From positions 109,076 through 173,075 of the forward strand of contig CANKXX010000004.1 in assembly GCA_947487835.1 (NCBI GenBank): a stretch of 64,000 nucleotides of DNA, given 5' to 3'. Within the stretch, counting starts at the first letter, position 1; the number at the start of each line of letters is the position of its first letter. Below are positions 59,698 through 64,000 of the stretch, piece by piece. The notes below the pieces were generated by a model, which was not told the DNA's origin, made no database searches, and was given only the letters and a program-made list of their open reading frames with translations. Both the position numbers and the translations under genes were made by a program. Source of the stretch: an uncultured Microbacteriaceae bacterium. Its GTDB lineage: Bacteria; Actinomycetota; Actinomycetes; Actinomycetales; Microbacteriaceae.

Positions 59698-60801
59698 CTA
59701 CTCCGCGGAGCAGCGGGGCAGGTCGGCCAGCGACGTGTCGTCCGCCACGGCCTTCAGTACCGCGAGCGAGTCGTCGAGCGTCGACACCGCGAACACCTCC
59801 AGGCCGTCGGGCACGTTGCCCGCCACCTCGTCGCAGTTGCGGGCGGGCGCGAGGAAGTAGTCGGCGCCCGCGCGGTCGGCGCCGTAGAGCTTCTGCCGGA
59901 TACCGCCGATCGGGCCGACCACGCCCTGGGCGTCGATGGTGCCGGTGCCCGCGATGTTCTCGCCGCCCGTCAGCTCGCTCGGCTCGAGCTTGTCGATGAT
60001 GCCGAGGGCGAACATCATGCCCGCGCTGGGGCCGCCGACGTCGTCCAGCTGGATCGACACGTCGAACGGGAAGGTGTAGTCGGTGGTGACGAGCACGCCG
60101 ATGACGGACGCGTCCTCCCGCTGCCGCGGGGTGACCTGGAGGGTCATGGCGGTGCCGTCCCGGGTGAGCCCGAGCTCGACGGGGCGCTCGCTGCCGTTCT
60201 CGGCGATGAGGTCCTGCAGCTCGCCGTAGTCCGTCACCGCGGTGCCGTTCACCGACGTGATGCGGTCGCCCTCCTCGATGACGCCCTCGGCCGGCTCCCC
60301 CTCGACGATCCCCTGCACCGTGATGATGCCGGGCACCTCGTAGCCGAGCTCGAGCAGCGCGGCCGCGATGGCATCCCGCTGCGAGTTGACCATGAGCACC
60401 CGGTTCTCCTCGTCGCGCTCCTTGCGCGACACGTCGGGCGGGAAGACGGACTCGACGGGCACCACGGCCTTGCTCGGGTCGAACCACGCGGTCGCGACGT
60501 CGAGCCAGTGCGGCGGCGTCTCGGGGCTGCCGAGCACGCTGACGGTCAGCAGGTTGAGCTCCCCCGTCGTGGGGAACGTCTCCTGGCCGGGGATGCTGAT
60601 CAGCGGCCGGTCCGTACCCTCGTGCTCGCTCGTGCCGAGGGTGTCATAGACGGGGCCCGGCTGCTCGATCACGTACGGCGCGGGGAGGACGCCGAGCAGG
60701 AGCACGAGCACGAAGGCGGAGGTGAGCAGGACGAAGCCGGTGCGGCTCCGGTCCGCGCGGCGGGGCGACGCGTTCCGCGCGTACTGGGCGAAAACGCTCA
60801 C
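59698..60801 (-). CDS. YlbL-type membrane PDZ/Lon-like serine protease
   Basis: 367 residues: one N-terminal membrane helix (about 22-40), a PDZ domain (about 155-225, IEEGDRITSVNG), and a Lon-type proteolytic domain with the Ser259-Lys304 dyad in GGPSAG and IRQKLYGAD. It cleaves envelope or membrane-associated substrates outside the membrane. GTG 60801 is chosen over GTG 60810 because AAGGAG then falls at the right spacing. The divergent DUF2342 gene is its usual genomic partner. Confidence 0.94.
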   Translation of the reverse strand: MSVFAQYARNASPRRADRSRTGFVLLTSAFVLVLLLGVLPAPYVIEQPGPVYDTLGTSEHEGTDRPLISIPGQETFPTTGELNLLTVSVLGSPETPPHWLDVATAWFDPSKAVVPVESVFPPDVSRKERDEENRVLMVNSQRDAIAAALLELGYEVPGIITVQGIVEGEPAEGVIEEGDRITSVNGTAVTDYGELQDLIAENGSERPVELGLTRDGTAMTLQVTPRQREDASVIGVLVTTDYTFPFDVSIQLDDVGGPSAGMMFALGIIDKLEPSELTGGENIAGTGTIDAQGVVGPIGGIRQKLYGADRAGADYFLAPARNCDEVAGNVPDGLEVFAVSTLDDSLAVLKAVADDTSLADLPRCSAE

Positions 60802-60875
60802 CTCGTGCACTCCTTCTTTCCCTGTTGGCGCCCGTCGGTGGGCGTGTTCGCCAGCGGCGCAAGGCCAGGCGTCTC

Positions 60876-60921
60876 AGCCTAGGTCAATGGGGGAATCGCC
60901 CAGGCCGGCGCGCATTAGCGT
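60876..60921. promoter_or_regulatory. divergent promoters of YlbL and DUF2342 genes
   Basis: Leftward -10 TAGGCT (60881-60876) and rightward -10 TAGCGT (60916-60921), each about 55-80 bases from the respective start. The -35 boxes are not clear. Confidence 0.4.
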
Positions 60922-60977
60922 AGGAACGACAGCTGGGTGCCCGCCCGGCCGAGCGACGAAGAATTCTGGAGTTCCTC

Positions 60978-62462
60978 ATGGCCGACGAGACACCACAGAA
61001 CCCCGAGGACGAGTTCCGCGACATGCTGCGGGAGTTCCTGAGCGGCAACTCCGGGTTCGACGCCGAGAAGCTCGCCGGCGCGGCGGGGCTGCCCAACGAC
61101 CCCGCGATGCTCCGCCAGCTGATGGCGCAGCTGCAGAGCGCGCTGCAGTCGAGCGGCGACGGCATCAACTGGACGGCCGCGACGGACCAGGCGACGACGT
61201 TGGCCCGGCAGTCCGCCATCCCCACCGGCGACGTGCAGCGCCGCGAGCTCGAGCAGGCCCTCACCGTGGCCGCCCTCTGGCTCGACGAGGTCACCTACGT
61301 GAGCGACCTGCCCCTGCCTCCCCGGCTGCTCAGCCGCGCCGAGTGGGTGCGCGCGACCATGCCGGTGTGGACCCAGCTCGCCGAGCCGGTCGCCACGAGT
61401 ATCTCCGACGCCCTCACCGGCGTGCTCACGGACCAGGCCCCCGAGGAGATGGCCGGCATGGTGCAGGGCGCGAGCCAGCTGCTGCGCAACGTCGGCGGCA
61501 CGCTCTTCGCGATGCAGCTCGGTGCGGCCGTCGCCCAGCTCTCCACCGAGGTGGTCTCCGGCGGCGACATCGGCATCCCCCTGCTGGACGAGCAGCGCGC
61601 CGCCCTCCTCCCTCAGAACATCGCCGAGTTCGGCGACGGCCTCGACATCCCGGCCACCGAGGTGCAGATCTACCTCGCCGTGCGCGAGCTCGCCCACGCC
61701 CGGCTCTTCCGGCACGCGAAGTGGCTGCGCCTGCAGCTGATCACCTCGATCACCGAGTACGCCCGCGGCATCTCCATCGACACGTCGCGCCTGCAGGAGC
61801 TCGCCGAGACCCTCGATCCGACGAACGTCGAGGAGCTCCGCGAGGCCATGGTCAGCGGCTCCCTGATCCCGCCGAAGACCGAGCAGCAGACCGCGGCCCT
61901 CGGCCGGCTCGAGACGATGCTCGCCCTCATCGAGGGCTGGGTCGACGTCACGACGCTCGCCGCAACCCACCGCCTGCCCCGTGCCGACGCCATCGCGGAG
62001 ACCGTCCGCCGTCGGCGCGCGACCGGCGGCCCGGCCGAGTCCGCGTTCTCGGCGCTGGTCGGCCTCGAGCTGCGCCCCCGCCGCCTGCGCGAGGCCGCGA
62101 CCATGTGGCAGGCCGTCACGGACGGCGTCGGCGCCGAGCAGCGCGACGCGCTCTGGTCGCACCCGGACGTGCTGCCGACCTCGGCCGACATCGACGACCC
62201 CGCCGCGCTCGTGGCGCGCCTGCAGGCCGGCGAGCCCGAGCCCGACGAGATGGACCAGGCGATCGAGGACCTGCTCCGCGGCGACGACCCCGGCCCCGCC
62301 CCCGCGGGCGGCGAGTCCGGCGGTCCCGACAGCTCACCGGATGCGGGTGCGGCTGGCACGGGTACAGACGGCACGGACGCAGACGGCACGGGTGAGGACG
62401 GCACGGACGGCGCCGGTCCCGGCGCCGGGTCCGACCCGGGCGACGACCCCCGCCCGGTCTAG
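60978..62462 (+). CDS. DUF2342 zincin-like protein
   Basis: 494 residues. The helical core (about 85-425) belongs to the actinobacterial putative zinc-metalloprotease/coenzyme-F420-associated family. The segment VRELAHARLFRHAKWLRLQ stands where the HExxH-like helix is expected, but here begins with RELAH, so metal catalysis is doubtful. The N-terminus is a UvrD-neighbour type FRDMLREFLSGN, and the C-terminal 60 residues are a Gly/Asp/Thr repeat. ATG 60978 follows GGAG. Conserved next to YlbL; the role is unknown. Confidence 0.9.
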   Translation: MADETPQNPEDEFRDMLREFLSGNSGFDAEKLAGAAGLPNDPAMLRQLMAQLQSALQSSGDGINWTAATDQATTLARQSAIPTGDVQRRELEQALTVAALWLDEVTYVSDLPLPPRLLSRAEWVRATMPVWTQLAEPVATSISDALTGVLTDQAPEEMAGMVQGASQLLRNVGGTLFAMQLGAAVAQLSTEVVSGGDIGIPLLDEQRAALLPQNIAEFGDGLDIPATEVQIYLAVRELAHARLFRHAKWLRLQLITSITEYARGISIDTSRLQELAETLDPTNVEELREAMVSGSLIPPKTEQQTAALGRLETMLALIEGWVDVTTLAATHRLPRADAIAETVRRRRATGGPAESAFSALVGLELRPRRLREAATMWQAVTDGVGAEQRDALWSHPDVLPTSADIDDPAALVARLQAGEPEPDEMDQAIEDLLRGDDPGPAPAGGESGGPDSSPDAGAAGTGTDGTDADGTGEDGTDGAGPGAGSDPGDDPRPV

Positions 62463-62519
62463 CGCCGCACCTCTCTCTCCGCGAACTCCCCGCTCCCCCC
62501 TCGACACCGTTCCCTGTCT

Positions 62520-62582
62520 CCTGCCCAGGCAGAAGGATCCTGCCCAGCCTTTAGCTGCGCAGGATTCTTCTGCCTGGGCAGG
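62520..62582. repeat. 24-base inverted repeat in an intergenic gap
   Basis: Arms 62520-62543 and 62559-62582 match at 23 of 24 positions. The arm begins CCTGCCCAGGCAGAAG. It lies between two genes of the same orientation, 58 bases after the DUF2342 stop, and may be a terminator or a copy of a dispersed palindromic element. Confidence 0.8.
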
Positions 62583-62696
62583 GGCGCGTGGGGGGCGCGC
62601 GGGACGGCGCGGCAGTGGGGCCGGAATGCAGCGGGCCGAGCGCGGCGGCTGTGGAGAGGGAGCGCGGGCGCCCGCCGATTCGTGCATCCTGCGCGG

Positions 62697-63608
62697 ATGG
62701 CTCTGGCACTCGACCCCGCACTCCCCCTGCTCTGGCGCTCCCCCACGACGGTGCAGATCGGTCTCGACCGGCCTTCCGTGGTGCTCACCGGCGTGACCAC
62801 GGCCGACGAACGGATGCTCTGGGCGCTGCGGCTCGGCGTCAGCCGGTCCGGCCTGACCATGATCGCCGCCTCGGCGGGCGGCACGGACGATGATGTCGCG
62901 GCCCTGCTCGACGCCGTCTCGGACGCGATCGTTCCCGGTCCTCCGCCGCCGCGGCCCGTCGGCCGGGTCGTTCTCGAGGGCGACGGCCCGTGCCCGGAAC
63001 GGCTGGCCCCGGCGATCACGGCGGCCGGGCACGCGCTCGTCGAGCGGCGCACCGCGGCGCCGACCATGGAGGAGACCACGGGCACAGCAGGCACGACGGG
63101 TGCGGAGGCGGATCTCGCGGTGGTCGTCGCGCGGTACGCGGTGCGCCCCGCGGTGTACGGCTACTGGGCGCGGCGCGATGTGCCGCTCCTCCCCGTGGTG
63201 TTCAGCGACCGCTGGGTGCAGGTGGGCCCGCTGGTCGTCCCCGACGACGGACCGTGCCTGCACTGCATCGACCGGCACCGCACGGACACGGACGCCGCCT
63301 GGCCGGCGCTCGCCTCCCAGCTGGCCGGGCGGCCGGCGCCGACGGAGACGTCGGCGCTCACCCTGCTCGAAGCGTCCGCCCTCGTGTCCCGGGCCGCGGA
63401 CGCCTGGCTCGCGGAGGGCCGGAACCCGCTTGCCGGGTGCGCCCTGCTCCTCGACGGCCGGACGGGACGGCTCAGCCGGCGCGCGTGGCAGCCGCACCCG
63501 GAGTGCGGGTGTCGAGCTCTGCCAGGAACCGCGACGGCGCCCGAGCCGCCGAGCGATGCGGACCGGCCGCGCTCCACGACAGCCGGAGTTCTCGCCGAGC
63601 CCGCGTGA
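62697..63608 (+). CDS. ThiF/TOMM-cyclodehydratase-like zinc-ribbon protein
   Basis: 303 residues. The C-terminal half has the TOMM/cyclodehydratase zinc tetrad: PCLHC and later CGC (HPECGCRALPG), with a Rossmann-like core between. It lacks the ATP-binding E1 motif, so it may be a degenerate member such as those annotated as leader-peptide-binding proteins beside UvrD genes in actinobacteria. ATG 62697 is preferred; GTG 62682 is in frame. The last 46 codons overlap the 3' end of the helicase gene on the other strand. Confidence 0.72.
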   Translation: MALALDPALPLLWRSPTTVQIGLDRPSVVLTGVTTADERMLWALRLGVSRSGLTMIAASAGGTDDDVAALLDAVSDAIVPGPPPPRPVGRVVLEGDGPCPERLAPAITAAGHALVERRTAAPTMEETTGTAGTTGAEADLAVVVARYAVRPAVYGYWARRDVPLLPVVFSDRWVQVGPLVVPDDGPCLHCIDRHRTDTDAAWPALASQLAGRPAPTETSALTLLEASALVSRAADAWLAEGRNPLAGCALLLDGRTGRLSRRAWQPHPECGCRALPGTATAPEPPSDADRPRSTTAGVLAEPA

Positions 63609-64000
63609 TGCCCACGTAGAGCAGGCGGCGCTCCTCGTCGACGCCGGCGAGCGTCGTCGCGTGGCTGATGGGCACGAGTCCCTCGCTGAGGCCGACGAGG
63701 TGCACGGCGTCCCACTCGAGCCCCTTGGCCGAGTGCAGGGTCGCCAGCGTGACCGCGGAGACCGTCGGCTCGTGCTGGCCCGCCTGGCGCTCCATCAGCT
63801 CGTCCGTGAACTCGCGGAAGGACGTGCCCGCGGGCATCTGCTCCGCGAGGCCCATGATCGCGTCGAGCGACTCCCAGCGGTCGCGCACGGCGCCGCGCGA
63901 GGCGGGCGCCTCCTGGGTCCAGCCGAGCGAGCGGAGCACGTCGCTCACCGACTTGAACAGGGGCTCGCCGGAGATGGAGACGGACGCACCGCGCAGGGCG
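63472..64000 (-). CDS. UvrD/Rep-type DNA helicase, C-terminal part (partial)
   Basis: The visible 175 residues hold motif V in TLHSAKGLEWDAVHLVGLSEGLVP and motif VI in YVGITRARRELRLSW, from superfamily 1A helicases. The rest runs off the right edge; the coding frame is open up to base 64000. After motif VI come PSRFLAEL and a short tail without an HRDC domain. This is an ATP-driven 3'-5' unwinding enzyme of repair. Its end overlaps the ThiF-like gene by 137 bases. Confidence 0.93.
   Translation of the reverse strand, partial: ALRGASVSISGEPLFKSVSDVLRSLGWTQEAPASRGAVRDRWESLDAIMGLAEQMPAGTSFREFTDELMERQAGQHEPTVSAVTLATLHSAKGLEWDAVHLVGLSEGLVPISHATTLAGVDEERRLLYVGITRARRELRLSWSAAGPHRSAARAPSRFLAELDTRTPGAAATRAG

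Overview
The window is very GC-rich, densely coded DNA with G/C at most third codon positions. It has many GTG starts, one TTG start, and many ATGA or GTGA start/stop overlaps. The block of UPF0182, YlbL-type PDZ protease, DUF2342 zincin and UvrD-type helicase points to an actinobacterium. UbiA/CrtI-type carotenoid tailoring genes and CTAG-containing -10 boxes fit Microbacteriaceae. The genus is an inference. No CRISPR array, rRNA, insertion sequence or prophage was seen. The only tRNA is an initiator tRNA-Met.

Layout. (1) 1-7.3 kb: end of a short-chain dehydrogenase operon, a stand-alone LigD polymerase domain, a HAD phosphatase, an MFS exporter, a genuine formylglycine-generating enzyme behind two DUF202 membrane proteins, and a TetR regulator. 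Two of these intergenic gaps carry related long palindromes and small tandem repeats. (2) 7.3-29.8 kb: a glycan-utilisation locus. One leftward operon holds a peptide-type ABC importer (solute-binding lipoprotein, permease, a fused permease-ATPase, a second ATPase), a GH42 and a GH3. Rightward come a nucleoside-hydrolase-fold protein, a PadR regulator, a Cys-type sulfatase and a second GH3. A second leftward operon holds a GH78 alpha-L-rhamnosidase, a DUF1593 protein and a class-C beta-lactamase-like hydrolase. A cupin and an SDR follow. The sulfatase needs its active-site Cys converted to formylglycine, and the FGE at 4.6-5.6 kb can do this. (3) 29.9-36.4 kb: a DUF1016 protein with a degenerate nuclease motif, an MRJP/yellow protein, a STAS anti-anti-sigma factor, a truncated aquaporin, a group-2 sigma factor divergent from a TetR, and small membrane proteins. 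(4) 36.5-45 kb: a catabolic cluster of alcohol dehydrogenase, SDR, HisD-family dehydrogenase, FMN 2-hydroxyacid dehydrogenase, IclR regulator and ThDP-dependent lyase. (5) 45-50 kb: a carotenoid-tailoring locus (CrtI-like oxidoreductase, UbiA prenyltransferase, divergent glycosyltransferase). (6) 50-54.5 kb: GNAT, two VOC proteins and a membrane PP2C/SpoIIE phosphatase. (7) 54.5-64 kb: initiator tRNA-Met and the conserved actinobacterial block, interrupted by a divergent MFS/TetR pair.

How the genes work together (inference). The importer takes up oligosaccharides that the sulfatase, rhamnosidase, GH42 and two GH3 enzymes trim, which suggests a sulfated, rhamnose- and galactose-bearing plant or algal glycan. 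The HisD, FMN and ThDP genes could form a linear path from a polyol or alcohol to a 2-hydroxyacid, a 2-oxoacid and an aldehyde. Several genes appear to be transcribed from leaderless promoters, with TANNNT boxes 5-7 nt before the start codon.
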